DNA of 64,000 bases from Streptomyces sp. NBC_00536 (GCF_036346295.1 NZ_CP107819.1:7812001-7876000), one strand, 5' to 3'. Positions 1-9,360 are shown, numbered from the stretch's first letter. Notes: generated by a model not told the origin, from the letters alone. Translations and numbers: made by a program.

Positions 1-393
1 CGCATCCCGATCACCGGCCCCCCGGCCACCCCGAACCAGGTCGCCTGGATGGAACGCGGGCTGGTCTCCCTGGCGGACAGCGGTCTGCGCGAGGGGGAGA
101 AACTGTCGACGCTGATGCTGATCGGCGGCCTGGTGCGCAACGAGACCACACTGACGGCCGACATCATGGACGCCATGATCAAGACGGGGATCACGCCCGA
201 CCGGATGCTGGCCCGCTACACCAACACCCTGACGCTGCTCACCGACCCCGAACGCCATCCGGCGGTGACCCGGCTCCTCGCCTCCGGAGCCATCGGACAA
301 GCCGACGCGCCGGACGCGGAGTTCGCCTTCGGCCTCGGCCGGATCCTGGACGGCCTGGAGGTCCTGATCGACGGACGGGCCGCCGCAGGCTGA
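1..393 (+). CDS. TetR/AcrR family regulator, C-terminal part (partial)
   Basis: The reading frame is open from base 1, so the N-terminal helix-turn-helix lies outside the window. The visible 130 residues resemble the ligand-binding C-terminal domain of tetracycline-repressor-like proteins: an all-helical segment with a 'GLREGEKLSTLMLIGGLVRNE' type helix (shown only in part: GEKLSTLML), and the usual ending FAFGLGRILDGLEVLID. It would be a cytosolic dimeric repressor. Its target cannot be told because the upstream neighbour is missing. It converges on the phosphatase gene, with a hairpin between them. The family assignment rests on C-terminal pattern only. Confidence 0.7.
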   Translation, partial: RIPITGPPATPNQVAWMERGLVSLADSGLREGEKLSTLMLIGGLVRNETTLTADIMDAMIKTGITPDRMLARYTNTLTLLTDPERHPAVTRLLASGAIGQADAPDAEFAFGLGRILDGLEVLIDGRAAAG

Positions 394-455
394 CCGCTGC
401 CCGAGCCCGGGCCGGCCGGCCCCGACGCGCCGTGACGGCGGTCCGGGGAAAACGG

Positions 456-487
456 CCGGGGCCCGTCCCTTTCGGAACGGGCCCCGG
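456..487 (-). terminator. Hairpin terminator between convergent genes
   Basis: Arms 456-468 and 474-487 pair over 13 bp with one bulged A and a CTTTC loop. Read on the minus strand, the hairpin is followed by a short T run (complement of GGAAAACGG at 446-454), so it most likely terminates the phosphatase transcript. Confidence 0.6.
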
Positions 488-507
488 AGCGCACGGCGGT
501 GTCCGGA

Positions 508-2079
508 TCAGTGGCCGCGCTGGATCTCGAAGTGGTCGATGCGCTGGCCCGTCTCGGCGAGGGCGCTGACCTTGAGCTTCGGGAAGCGGCCGGTCTCCAC
601 CTCCACCGCGAGGAACGAGTAGTTGGTGTAGCGCACCCGGGACCACTCGACCGTCTCGGTCGCCTTCGCCCCGCCCTTGACCCAGTGGTAGCTGTCCACG
701 CTGTCGCGGTCCGCGACGTGGCCCTCGTACGAGTCGGGCACCGGGAAGCTGTACAGCGAGCGGCCCGCCGCACCCGCGGTGACGTACACGATGCCGTCCC
801 GGGTCGGGTCGGTGCGCTCGCCGATCGGGACCTTGCGGCCCACCTTGTTGCCCTTGATGGCGTCGGTGCGCTCATACACGTGGTTGTGCCCGTTGATGAC
901 CAGGTCCACCTGGTGCTTCTCGAAGAGCGGCACCCACGCCTCGCGCACGCCGCCCTCCGAGGCGTGTGCGCTGGTGGTGGAGAACGCGCAGTGGTGGAAG
1001 AACACCACGATGAAGTCGACGTCGCGGTGGTGGCGCAGCTCGGCGAGGCGCCGGTCGAGCCAGGCCGTCTGCTTGCCGCCGCTGATGCCGAAGTTGGCGG
1101 TGATCTCGTACGAGACGTCATTGGCGTCGAGCGCGACGACACCGACGTTTCCGTGCACGAAGGAGTAGACGCCGGGCTGGTTCACCGGGTCCGGGCCGTT
1201 GTCCGGGAGGGACCAGCGGGCGTTCTGGCCGCCGTAGCCCTGCGGGGAGTACCAGGCCTCCATGTCGTGGTTGCCGGTCGTCACCATCCAGGGCACGGAC
1301 TTGGCGACCGTCTCCGTCTGGGCCAGGAACTGGTCCCAGGTGCGGGCGTCGTAGGAGTCGCCGGAGGTGCCCGAGCCCGAGGAGTCGGCGTAGCAGATGT
1401 CACCCGCGTGCAGGTGGAAGGCCGGGTTCTGGGCCAGCAGCACCGCGTCGTTGCCGAGGGCGTGGTAGCTCACGCCCTGGTCGCCGAAGGCGGTGAAGGT
1501 GAAGTTCTCGGCGCGCGCGGGCGCGGTGGTGAAGGTGCCGAGCGTGCCCAGGTTGCGGTGGTCGGCCGGGTCGAACCCGTCGTGGCCGACACCGTAGTAG
1601 TACGTCTGGCCGGGGCGCAGCCGGTCCAGGCCCGCGTGCATGTAGAACTGCTCGGCCGCCGCGATCTTGCCGCCGTTCAGGACGGGAGTGCTCAGGTGCC
1701 GGACCTCCGCGTCGATCCTCCGGCTCAGCGACCAGGGGCTCGTCCCGACCCGCAGGTACGGCTTCTTCACCGCGAACGGGGTCTGCCAGGACACCCGCAT
1801 CTGCGTCTTGGGGTCCGCACCGAACTGCAGGTGGCGGCCGAACGGCGCGGCCAGCGAACCGTCGACGCCGCGCCGCTCGGTGGAGGTCACCATGGTGGGG
1901 GCCGCGTAGGCGGGCGAGGCCGCGCCGGAGGCCAGGCCGACACCGGCCACCGCCGCGGTGACCGCGCCCGCGCGCAGGGCGCCGCGCCGCGTGAACTTCG
2001 AGCGCAGGTAATCGTGCTGCTCGGCCATGCTCATGCGGGCGGCGAGCTTCTCGGGGATGCCGAAGCTGGGAAGGTCCAT
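508..2079 (-). CDS. Tat-exported purple acid phosphatase / metallophosphoesterase
   Basis: 523-residue secreted phosphomonoesterase. The N-terminus has a twin-arginine signal (FTRRGALRAG at about residue 30, then a hydrophobic stretch ending AYA). A fibronectin-like purple acid phosphatase N-domain follows (about 70-190), then the metallophosphatase domain with all five metal-binding blocks: FGDQG, GDICYAD, TTGNHD, VVFFHHC and NGHNHVYERT. These are the dinuclear-metal ligands of the family. The ATG start has a GAGGAGG ribosome site just upstream. It probably scavenges phosphate outside the cell. No PHO box was identified by eye. Confidence 0.9.
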   Translation of the reverse strand: MDLPSFGIPEKLAARMSMAEQHDYLRSKFTRRGALRAGAVTAAVAGVGLASGAASPAYAAPTMVTSTERRGVDGSLAAPFGRHLQFGADPKTQMRVSWQTPFAVKKPYLRVGTSPWSLSRRIDAEVRHLSTPVLNGGKIAAAEQFYMHAGLDRLRPGQTYYYGVGHDGFDPADHRNLGTLGTFTTAPARAENFTFTAFGDQGVSYHALGNDAVLLAQNPAFHLHAGDICYADSSGSGTSGDSYDARTWDQFLAQTETVAKSVPWMVTTGNHDMEAWYSPQGYGGQNARWSLPDNGPDPVNQPGVYSFVHGNVGVVALDANDVSYEITANFGISGGKQTAWLDRRLAELRHHRDVDFIVVFFHHCAFSTTSAHASEGGVREAWVPLFEKHQVDLVINGHNHVYERTDAIKGNKVGRKVPIGERTDPTRDGIVYVTAGAAGRSLYSFPVPDSYEGHVADRDSVDSYHWVKGGAKATETVEWSRVRYTNYSFLAVEVETGRFPKLKVSALAETGQRIDHFEIQRGH

Positions 2080-2203
2080 GGCGCGAACCTCCTCTCCACA
2101 GGCGACGCGCGGCTCACCGGAAGGTGAACGGGGGAGGTACAGATTCCCATGTGACGTCCCGGAATCCCGGGTGCCGCACGCGCGCGTCGCCCGGTGGCGG
2201 CGG

Positions 2204-2674
2204 TCAGGCGGGTACGCAGACCTCCTTGCCCTTGAGCGTGCCCTGGCCGACCACCTCGATCAGCGGGTACACGCAGCCGGCGGCCAGGTACGTCCGCCAC
2301 GTCTCGGTGCCCGTGTCGGTCCCCGGGACCAGCGGACCGTGCACGTTCCTGCTGAAGTTCGCGCCGCCGCCCGTGGTGTTCTGCCAGCCGAGCCGGACGT
2401 GGACGGAGTCCCCGGCCCGCTTCCAGTAGCCGACGCCGATGACGCCCTGAGCACCGACCCGTCCGTTGACGTCGATGCACAGCGTGCCGTTGCCGAGGTC
2501 CGTGCAGCGCTGGACGTAGGCCTTCACGGAGGTCTTGACGGAGGAGGGCGCGGTCGTGGCCTGTGCGGAGGCCGTCGCGGTCGCCGGCGCCGTCACGAGC
2601 AGCGCGCCCGCCGCGATGGTCGTGCAGGCCTTCGCGAGCGTGCGGACGTGTCCGCCGTGGAGAGCGATGGGCAT
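2204..2674 (-). CDS. Small secreted protein, unknown function
   Basis: 156 residues from an ATG preceded by GAAAGGGA. There is a cationic N-terminus, a hydrophobic signal segment (about residues 12-32) and Ala-x-Ala cleavage options near residue 35. The mature part has four cysteines (CTDLGNGTLCID, GCVYP and CVPA), suggesting two disulfides in a small beta-rich exoprotein. The frame is open further upstream, but the extra sequence lacks a ribosome site and would bury the signal peptide. No family was recognised. Confidence 0.7.
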   Translation of the reverse strand: MPIALHGGHVRTLAKACTTIAAGALLVTAPATATASAQATTAPSSVKTSVKAYVQRCTDLGNGTLCIDVNGRVGAQGVIGVGYWKRAGDSVHVRLGWQNTTGGGANFSRNVHGPLVPGTDTGTETWRTYLAAGCVYPLIEVVGQGTLKGKEVCVPA

Positions 2675-3036
2675 GGCGATTCCCTTTCGTCGCAGGAGTG
2701 ATCCGAACGATCCGAGTGATCCGAACGATTCGAGCCTGGAACACCCCACGGCCGGCCGTCGATGACGCGGCCGTCTCCTGCCGGGGACGGATCCGGGAAA
2801 CCCCGGGGAAACCCCTGACGGGCCGCAAGCCCCCTCCGGATTCCTGGTGTTCACCCCTTTCCATGGCCAATGGCCTTGGCGGGCAGGTTTTTGAAGGTCA
2901 TGGGAGTCTTTGGGGCAACCTTGACGGTCCGCTGGGGCACACATGGGAGACAACTGACCAATTCGTGAGATTCCCGATTACGTTCGCTGCAGAGCGGGTC
3001 GCAGAAGCGCCCCGACGAACACTGGAGGTTCCAGGA
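2675..3036. other. Divergent intergenic region, 362 bp
   Basis: This separates two oppositely transcribed genes for secreted proteins. Apart from the 9-bp tandem repeats at its left end it is locally less GC-rich (around 2850-3000), as expected of promoters. A TTGACG box sits near 2921. I could not pair it with a convincing -10, and I see no gene or RNA here. Confidence 0.4.
2697..2735. repeat. Four tandem copies of a 9-bp unit
   Basis: GATCCGAAC, GATCCGAGT, GATCCGAAC and GATTCGAGC follow one another exactly at 2700-2735. They lie 26-61 bp upstream of the minus-strand start at 2674, where they could be regulator half-sites or part of the promoter/leader. No known binder is identified. Confidence 0.6.
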
Positions 3037-3495
3037 ATGCGACGTACCCTCACCAAGGCCGGAAGTCTCGCGGCGGTCTCCATGGTCGCGCTGGCGCTCG
3101 CCGCGCCCGCCGCCCAGGCGGCGCAGCTCGACACCGCGGCCCCCGCGGCCTCGTCGACGGCGTACTTCGAGTTCACCGACGGCAAGAACACCTTCGTCTT
3201 CAAGCTCAACGACGCCGCCCGGATCCAGCAGGCGCGCGACATCCTGAGCGGTGTGGACACGGAGAACCGCGGTGTGATGGGTCGGGTCGTCAAGGCCCCC
3301 GCCTCGTACAACCAGCCCTGGAAGTACACGCTGGCCCCGGAATCGGTGAAGTTCTTCGGGATGGCCATGGAGGTCTGCGACGCCAGCATCTCCTACGTCA
3401 ACAACCACCTCAGTGAGGTGGGCGGCGCGCTCCTGCCCGGTTCGACCTGGTGCCCGTGGCAGTCGAAGCTGACGCGTGAGGTCACCGCGCCGTAA
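3037..3495 (+). CDS. Secreted BP74-like (calmodulin-binding-annotated) protein
   Basis: 152 residues. The ATG is preceded by GGAGG with 8-nt spacing. A Sec signal peptide (about residues 1-29, ending AAPAAQA) leads into a small domain containing YFEFTDGKNTFVFKL and ARDILSG, then MGRVVKAPASYN, VCDASISYV and LPGSTWCPW. This pattern is that of Streptomyces exoproteins usually annotated as BP74 or calmodulin-binding domain proteins. The two cysteines could form one disulfide. The function in bacteria is unknown, and the family name is from memory of pattern only. Confidence 0.65.
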   Translation: MRRTLTKAGSLAAVSMVALALAAPAAQAAQLDTAAPAASSTAYFEFTDGKNTFVFKLNDAARIQQARDILSGVDTENRGVMGRVVKAPASYNQPWKYTLAPESVKFFGMAMEVCDASISYVNNHLSEVGGALLPGSTWCPWQSKLTREVTAP

Positions 3496-3701
3496 GGCAC
3501 GGCTCCGGGAGCCACCCGCTCCGGGTGCCGACCGCGCCCGACGTCACCCCGGCCGCCGCTTCCCCCCGGCGGCCGGCGGTGCCGGCCGGGCCGCGGGCGG
3601 CGCCCGGTCCGCGAAGCGGCCCGTGGCCCGTGGCCCGAAGTAACGTGACTCCTCACCGGTGGCCGCAAGGCGGCGGCCGTGGGACGGGGGAGGTGTGTGC
3701 G

Positions 3702-5597
3702 GTGGTGCGGGAACGCGTGGCCGCGGCCACGGACGGGATGCGCTTCCGGATGCTCGGGCCGATGACCGCGCGCACGGCCGCCGGGGCGTCACTCGACCTG
3801 GGCCCGAACCAGCAACGGGCCCTCCTTGCCGTGCTGTTGCTGCGCACCGGCCGGACCGCGACCACGGCGGAGCTGTGCGACGCGCTCTGGGGGGAACGCG
3901 TACCGCCGCGCGCCGTCGGAACCCTGCGGACCTACGCGTCCCGGCTGCGTGCCCTCTTCGAACCGGACCGGCCGCCCCGGGCCCCCGCCCGGCTCCTCGT
4001 GTACACCTCCGGCGGGTACGCCCTGCGCCTCGCCCGCCCCCTGCTGGACGTCACCGCCTTCGAACGCGGGCTGGCCGAAGCCGCCCGGCTGCGTGCGGCC
4101 GGAGCCGTCCGGCAGGCGCACGGCGTCCGCGGCCGGGCCCTCGCCCTCTGGGCGGGCAGCCCGCTGGCGGGTCTGCCCGGCCCGCACGCCGAGGCGCAGC
4201 GCGACCGGCTCACCGGGCTGTGGCTGGCCGCCCGGGAGGACCACTTCCACGACGCGCTGGAGCTGGGACCGGACCGCGACACGGCGGCGGTCCCCGCCCT
4301 GCGGGCCTTCGCGGCGGAACACCCGCTGCGCGAGCGCGCCCAGGCACTGCTCATGCGCGCCCTGCACCGCGGCGGCCGGTCCGGCGAGGCACTGGCCGTG
4401 TACGAGAGTGCCCGCGAGACCCTCGGCCTGGAGCTGGGGGTCACTCCCGGACCGGAACTCGCCGCCCTGCACGGTGCGGTACGGAAGAGCGTGGGGGGCG
4501 TCCCCGGCGGCCCGCGCCGCGCCGAGCCGCCGTCGGTGCCGGTCGCTCTGCCCGAGCCGGTTCCTGCACCTGTACCTGCACCCGTACCCGTACCTGTATT
4601 TGTGTCCGGGCCGGACCTCGGTGCGGGGATCCCGCCCGACGGCGACGGCCTCGCCCCGGCGCCGCTCTTCGTGGGCCGGGCCGCCGAGTGCGCGCTCCTG
4701 GCCCGGCTGTTCTCCGGCGCCGCGACCGGTGTGCCCGTCGCGGTGCTCACCGGTATGCCGGGCGTCGGCAAGACGGCGCTCGCCTCCCGGGTGGCCGGGC
4801 AGGTGCGCGCCCTCTTCCCGGACGGGGTGCTGCGGGCCGGCCTCGGCGCCGGACGCGGCGCCGCGCTCGGCGTCCTCCTGCGGGCCCTGGGAACACCGGG
4901 CGCGGCGGTGCCGGAAGACGTGGAGGCCAGGGCGGCGCTGTACCGCTCGCTGCTCGCCGGGCGGCGCGTCCTGGTCCTGCTCGACGACGCCCGGGACACC
5001 GCGGAGGTGCTCGCGCTGCTGCCCGGGGCGCCGGGGTGCGCGGCGCTGGTGACCGCCGCCTCGCGCGCGATCGTCGTACCGGGAGCGCGGATGATCGACG
5101 TACCGGAATGGGACGAGGCCACCGCGCGGGAGTTCCTGGGTGCGGTCTCCGGGGCCCGGCGGGTCCGTCGGGACCCCGCCGGACTGCGTGAACTCCTGGA
5201 CCGGTGCGCGGGGTTGCCGCTGGCGCTGGAGCTGGCCGCGTCGCCACGGGCGGACGGCCGGGCCGTCGAGGACGGTTTCCGGCGCCGCGCCGAAGGGCTG
5301 TCGGAGGCGGCCGTACGGGCCCTGCGGGCGGTGGCGATGTCCACCGCGGTGACCGGGGCCGCGACGGCGCCGGACGGTTTCACCGTCGCCGAAGCGGCCG
5401 CGCTGCTCGACGGCCCTGCCCCCGCCCTCCGTTCAGACCTCGCTCCCGGTCCGGAGACCGCCCGCGCGCTGGAGGAACTCGTGGATTCCTGTCTGCTGGC
5501 GCCCGGGCCTTCGGGCCGTTACCGACTCCACCCGCTGGTGGGGGAGTTCGCGGTGCGGGAGTTCGGCCCGTGGCCGGGCCCGCCGCATCAGATGTAG
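3702..5597 (+). CDS. SARP-type regulator with NB-ARC ATPase domain, no TPR
   Basis: About 631 residues. An OmpR-like winged helix (FRMLGPMTARTAAG...LGPNQQRALLAVLLLRTG) and the bacterial activation domain (AFERGLAEAARLRAAG...LRERAQALLMRALHRGGR, ending LGVTPGPEL) form the DNA-binding SARP half. A Pro/Val linker then leads to an NB-ARC module with Walker A GMPGVGKTAL and Walker B RVLVLLDDA. Unlike AfsR it stops after a short winged helix (YRLHPLVGEFAVREF) and has no TPR sensor. Start is chosen at GTG 3702, 8 nt after GGGGGAGG; GTG 3693, 3705 and ATG 3738 are alternatives. Its last 10 bp overlap the convergent LuxR-type gene. Confidence 0.85.
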   Translation: MVRERVAAATDGMRFRMLGPMTARTAAGASLDLGPNQQRALLAVLLLRTGRTATTAELCDALWGERVPPRAVGTLRTYASRLRALFEPDRPPRAPARLLVYTSGGYALRLARPLLDVTAFERGLAEAARLRAAGAVRQAHGVRGRALALWAGSPLAGLPGPHAEAQRDRLTGLWLAAREDHFHDALELGPDRDTAAVPALRAFAAEHPLRERAQALLMRALHRGGRSGEALAVYESARETLGLELGVTPGPELAALHGAVRKSVGGVPGGPRRAEPPSVPVALPEPVPAPVPAPVPVPVFVSGPDLGAGIPPDGDGLAPAPLFVGRAAECALLARLFSGAATGVPVAVLTGMPGVGKTALASRVAGQVRALFPDGVLRAGLGAGRGAALGVLLRALGTPGAAVPEDVEARAALYRSLLAGRRVLVLLDDARDTAEVLALLPGAPGCAALVTAASRAIVVPGARMIDVPEWDEATAREFLGAVSGARRVRRDPAGLRELLDRCAGLPLALELAASPRADGRAVEDGFRRRAEGLSEAAVRALRAVAMSTAVTGAATAPDGFTVAEAAALLDGPAPALRSDLAPGPETARALEELVDSCLLAPGPSGRYRLHPLVGEFAVREFGPWPGPPHQM

Positions 5598-6256
5598 CCC
5601 TCGCGCAGCGCGTGCGCCACCGCGTGCGCGCGGTTGTTGAGCTGGAGCCGGGTCATCAGGCCGTGCAGGATGTTCTTGACGGTCCGCTCGGAGTAGGCCA
5701 GCTTCTCGGAGATCCGGCGGGTGTCCAGCCCCTCGGCGATCAGCCGCAGTACCTCCGTCTCGCGCGGCGCCAGACCGAACCGCGGCGCGCCGCCCGGGCC
5801 CGTACGGGCGGCCGCCGTCTCCGAACGCCGCAGCCGGTTCACCTGCCCCAGCACCCGGTCGACCAGGTCCGGCGGCAGTACGCATTCCCCTCGCGCGGTG
5901 CGCTGGACGGCCTCGAACAGCCGCTCCTCGGTGGCCTGGTGGCGCCAGACGATCGAGCGCACGCCGTACTCCACCACCGCGAGCAGCTCCGGTTCGCGCA
6001 GTTCGCGGGCGACCAGGAGCACGCGCTGGGCGCCGCCCCGCAGCACCTCGCACAGCGCGGCCCCCGACGGTCCGTCGATCCGGTCGATCGTCATCACGGC
6101 GACCGAGGCGGCGGGCGCCGGGGGCGCGTCCCGCCCGGGTAACAAGGGCACGATGTCCACGGTCGGCTGGTGCTGCAGATGGCGGACGACTCCGGCCCGG
6201 CTGAGCGGATCGGCGGCGTGGATCGTCACGGTGATGCGGTCGGTCAGTACCGGCAT
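5588..6256 (-). CDS. LuxR/NarL-type regulator with degenerate receiver domain, TTA codon
   Basis: 222 residues. The C-terminal 65 residues are a classic LuxR helix-turn-helix (LAPRETEVLRLIAEGLDTRRISEKLAYSERTVKNILHGL, quoted in part). The N-terminal half has the receiver fold pattern but lacks the usual features: the DD pair is AAD, the phospho-acceptor strand reads VAVMTID, and the conserved Lys is replaced (IVWRHQ). Phosphorylation-independent control is therefore likely. Codon 39 is TTA (bases 6140-6142 read on the minus strand), implying dependence on bldA tRNA. It lies between two SARP genes, suggesting a small regulatory island. The open frame continues far upstream without a plausible start. 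Confidence 0.85.
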   Translation of the reverse strand: MPVLTDRITVTIHAADPLSRAGVVRHLQHQPTVDIVPLLPGRDAPPAPAASVAVMTIDRIDGPSGAALCEVLRGGAQRVLLVARELREPELLAVVEYGVRSIVWRHQATEERLFEAVQRTARGECVLPPDLVDRVLGQVNRLRRSETAAARTGPGGAPRFGLAPRETEVLRLIAEGLDTRRISEKLAYSERTVKNILHGLMTRLQLNNRAHAVAHALREGYI

Positions 6257-6484
6257 GTGTCTTTCCCCTCCCCGTTTCGTGTGGTGCGGGCTCGTGGTCC
6301 CGCTGCGCACAGGGTCGCGCAGGCGGATCAACAGCCCGTCGACGAACGATGGGTGACCGTCCATCGGCCGGGCCGCCGCCCGCGCGCACCGTTCCTCCCG
6401 TTCCGCGCGCTCTTGGTAGAGTTCCGGCTGGGTGGCACGCGCACGCATATTTTCCCCGTAGAAGCGGGAGTGGGAAGAAGAACA

Positions 6485-9301
6485 ATGAGTGGCACGCGAC
6501 CCGAACCGTACTTTTCCCTGCTCGGACCCCTTCAGGCGCACTGCGGCGAGGCCCCGCTCGCGCTGGGTCCGCCACAGCAACGCGCCCTGCTCGCCATGCT
6601 CCTGTGCCGGCGTGACGCCGTGGTGGGCCTGGACGAGCTGATCGCGGGCCTGTGGGACGGGGAGCCCCCGTCCGCGGCCGTCGGCACGGTCAGGTCGTAC
6701 GTGTACCGGCTCCGGCGCATCCTGGGCCCCGGCCTCGTGACCCAGGGCCGCGGCTACGCCCTCCACATCGGCCGCGACGCCCTGGACCTGGCCCGCTTCG
6801 AGGGCCTCGTGGCCCGGGCGCGGGCGACGGCCGCGGCCGATGACGCGTCGGGGGCGCGGGACCTGCTGGCGCGGGCCCTGGCGATGTGGCGCGGCGCCGC
6901 GCTGGCCGGGCTGCCCGGCCCGCAGGCCCGCATCCGGCGCGAGAGCCTGGCCGAACTGCACCTGTCGGTCCTGGTGGAGCGGATCGAACTCGACCTGGCC
7001 CTCGGGCGCCACGCCCGGCTCGTCGCCGAACTGACCGGTCTGTGCCTGGAACACCCCCTCAATGACCGGCTGCGCGCCCTGCGGGACACCGCCCTGGAGC
7101 GCGGCGGCCGGTTCGGCGAGACACACCAGGCCCCGGTCGTCCCCCAGGCCGCCGTCACCGCTCCCCAACCACCGATCCCCGCGCAACTCCCGTACGTCCC
7201 CAGCGATTTCACCGGCCGCGACGAAGAGGTACGGGCCCTGCTCGACCGGCTGGCCCGGACCGCCTCCGACAGGGTGGTGATCGCCGTGGTCGGCGGGATC
7301 GGCGGGGTCGGCAAGACCACCCTCGCCGTGCACGCGGCCCAGCGGCTGCGGGAGCACTTCCCGGACGGGCAGTTGTACGCGAACCTGCGCGGCGTACGGG
7401 AGGACCCGGCGCGGCCCGACGCCGTGCTCGCCTCCTTCCTGCGCGCGCTCGGCGTGGCGGGCCCGTCCCTCCCCGACGAGCCCGAGGAGCGCGCGGCCCT
7501 CTACCGGACCCGGCTCGCGGGCCGGCGGATCCTGCTGGTCCTGGACGACGTGCGCGACGCGGCGCAGATCGCGCCCCTCCTGCCCGGTTCGCCCGGTTGC
7601 GCGGTCCTGGTCACCAGCCGCAGCACCCTGCCCGAGGTGCCGGCCGCGCTGCGCGTGCGCCTCGACGTCCTGGCCACCGGGGAGGCGCTGACCCTGCTGG
7701 GCCGCATCGTGGGGGAGGAGCGGATCGGCGCCGAACCCGCCGCGGCCGCGGCCCTGGCCGAGCGCTGCGGCGGGCTGCCGCTGGCGCTGCGGATCGCGGG
7801 GTCCCGGCTGGCGACGCGGCCCGCCTGGGCGCTCGCGGACTTCGTCCGGCTCCTCGACGGGAGCCGCGACGCACCCCTCTCGCCCGGGCCGTCCGGCCGG
7901 GCCGGGGCCGAGGACAGCGTCGAGGCGTGCTTCCGGCTCGGTTACGACCTGCTCGCCCCGGAGGAGGCGCGGCTGTTCCGGCTCCTCGCGCTGCCCCACG
8001 CCCACACCGTGCACCTGGCCGCGGCGGCGGCGCTGGCCGGGCTGGAACGGCCGCGGGCGGAGCGGTACTTGGAGCGGCTGACGGCGCTCGGGCTGCTGGA
8101 GTCCCCGGCTCCCTCCACCTACCGGTTCCACGATCTGCTCAAAGCGTTCGCCGCCGCGCGGTCCGCGCGGGACGACGCGCCGCCGGAGCGGACGCGCGCC
8201 CTGCTGCGGCTGGTCGACCACATCCTGGCCCGCGCCCGGTACGCGTACGCCGTCGAGCGCCCCGGACATCCGGTGGTGGGCCTGCTCACCCCCACGGCCG
8301 CGGACGGCGTGCCCGTCGCCGCCCAGGACAGCGGGGGGCACCCGGTGGCGCCGTACATCGAGGCCGTTCTCGCGGTGGCCGTACAGACGCTGGAGGCGAG
8401 CCCGTCGGCGGTCGGGCTGATCGCGGACATGGTCCTGGTCCTCGATCCGCCGCTCGACGGCTCGTTCCTGTGGGCCGCGCTGGTGGCCCCGGCCCGCCGC
8501 ATCCTGCGGGCCGCCGAGGAGCAGGGGGACCCGAGGGCGGCGGGCCGCACCGGATACATGCTGGGGTCGGCCCTCACCCGGCTGGGCAGGCTGGCCGAGG
8601 CGCAGACCGCGCTGCGCGACGCCGAGCGGGCGGCGCGGGAGGCGGCCGACGAGGTGGTGCGCACCGACATCCTCACCTGCCTGGCCGTGGTCCGGCAGGC
8701 GCGCGCCGACTGGCGCGGGGCCGACGCCCTCTACCGGGAGGCGATCGCCCTCGGGACGGCCTGCGGCAGTACGTGGGGCACGACCAGCGCGCGCTCGAAC
8801 AGCGTGAGCACCCTGCTGAACCTGCACCTCTTCGAGGAGGCCGCCGAGGCCTGCCGGCTGAGCCTGACGGCCGCCCGCGACACCGCGGACCGGCACGGCG
8901 AGGCCCACGCGCTGTACAGCCTGGGGATCGTGGCCCGGCACGCCGGGTGTACGCGGGAGGCGGTCGCCCGGCACCGGGAGAGCGCCGGGCTGGCCGAACG
9001 CGGGGGATACCCGGCCCTCGTGGTCATGAACCTGATCTCGGAGACCGCGGCCCGGCTCGCCGCGGACCGGGCCGGGGAGGCCGTGCAGTGCGGTGAGCGG
9101 GCGCTGGCGGCGGCCGAGCGGCTGGGCTGGCGGGCCGCGCGGGCGCGGACCCTGCGCCTGCTGGGCACCGCCCTCGCGGTGGCCGGGGACCACGACCGGG
9201 CCAGGGACCGGCTGGCGGAGGCGGTGGAGCAGCTCGCGGCGCTGGGCCTGCCCGAAGTGGCCGCGGCCTCCGCGACCCTGACCTCCCTCACGGCCCGGTG
9301 A
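6485..9301 (+). CDS. AfsR-like SARP regulator with NB-ARC and TPR domains
   Basis: 938 residues in the full AfsR layout. A winged-helix DNA-binding domain (LGPPQQRALLAMLLCRRDAV), then a bacterial activation domain (DLARFEGLVARARA...LNDRLRALRDTALERGGR), then NB-ARC with Walker A GGIGGVGKTTL and Walker B RILLVLDDV, a GLPLALRIAG motif, and a C-terminal helical TPR region from about residue 640. Such proteins activate transcription after ATP binding and signal sensing by the TPRs. The ATG at 6485 follows a purine-rich GGGAAGAAGAA site. It is divergent from the LuxR-type gene, about 230 bp apart. No biosynthetic cluster adjoins it, so the target is unknown. Confidence 0.9.
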   Translation: MSGTRPEPYFSLLGPLQAHCGEAPLALGPPQQRALLAMLLCRRDAVVGLDELIAGLWDGEPPSAAVGTVRSYVYRLRRILGPGLVTQGRGYALHIGRDALDLARFEGLVARARATAAADDASGARDLLARALAMWRGAALAGLPGPQARIRRESLAELHLSVLVERIELDLALGRHARLVAELTGLCLEHPLNDRLRALRDTALERGGRFGETHQAPVVPQAAVTAPQPPIPAQLPYVPSDFTGRDEEVRALLDRLARTASDRVVIAVVGGIGGVGKTTLAVHAAQRLREHFPDGQLYANLRGVREDPARPDAVLASFLRALGVAGPSLPDEPEERAALYRTRLAGRRILLVLDDVRDAAQIAPLLPGSPGCAVLVTSRSTLPEVPAALRVRLDVLATGEALTLLGRIVGEERIGAEPAAAAALAERCGGLPLALRIAGSRLATRPAWALADFVRLLDGSRDAPLSPGPSGRAGAEDSVEACFRLGYDLLAPEEARLFRLLALPHAHTVHLAAAAALAGLERPRAERYLERLTALGLLESPAPSTYRFHDLLKAFAAARSARDDAPPERTRALLRLVDHILARARYAYAVERPGHPVVGLLTPTAADGVPVAAQDSGGHPVAPYIEAVLAVAVQTLEASPSAVGLIADMVLVLDPPLDGSFLWAALVAPARRILRAAEEQGDPRAAGRTGYMLGSALTRLGRLAEAQTALRDAERAAREAADEVVRTDILTCLAVVRQARADWRGADALYREAIALGTACGSTWGTTSARSNSVSTLLNLHLFEEAAEACRLSLTAARDTADRHGEAHALYSLGIVARHAGCTREAVARHRESAGLAERGGYPALVVMNLISETAARLAADRAGEAVQCGERALAAAERLGWRAARARTLRLLGTALAVAGDHDRARDRLAEAVEQLAALGLPEVAAASATLTSLTAR

Positions 9302-9337
9302 CCTGACCCGGTGACACGCACATGGCCCGGTGAAACG

Positions 9338-9360
9338 TATATGTCGTTCACCGACATATA
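9338..9360. promoter_or_regulatory. Perfect 9-bp inverted repeat overlapping a promoter
   Basis: TATATGTCG and CGACATATA are exact inverted copies around a 5-bp centre. The right arm runs into TATAGT (9356-9361), a good -10 hexamer for the methyltransferase, so a protein bound here would repress it. The ATGT/ACAT dyad resembles PadR-family sites, and a PadR gene lies at 11.1-11.5 kb; that link is inference. Confidence 0.65.

Noticed and set aside
499-2127. Long plus-strand frame opposite the phosphatase
   Set aside because: It is a GC-driven antisense shadow. The phosphatase on the minus strand has a full set of catalytic motifs and a signal peptide.
3702-9301. Idea that the SARP genes regulate an adjacent antibiotic cluster inside the window
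   Set aside because: Neighbouring genes are a phosphatase, small exoproteins, a lone methyltransferase and PadR genes; no assembly-line or RiPP enzymes adjoin.
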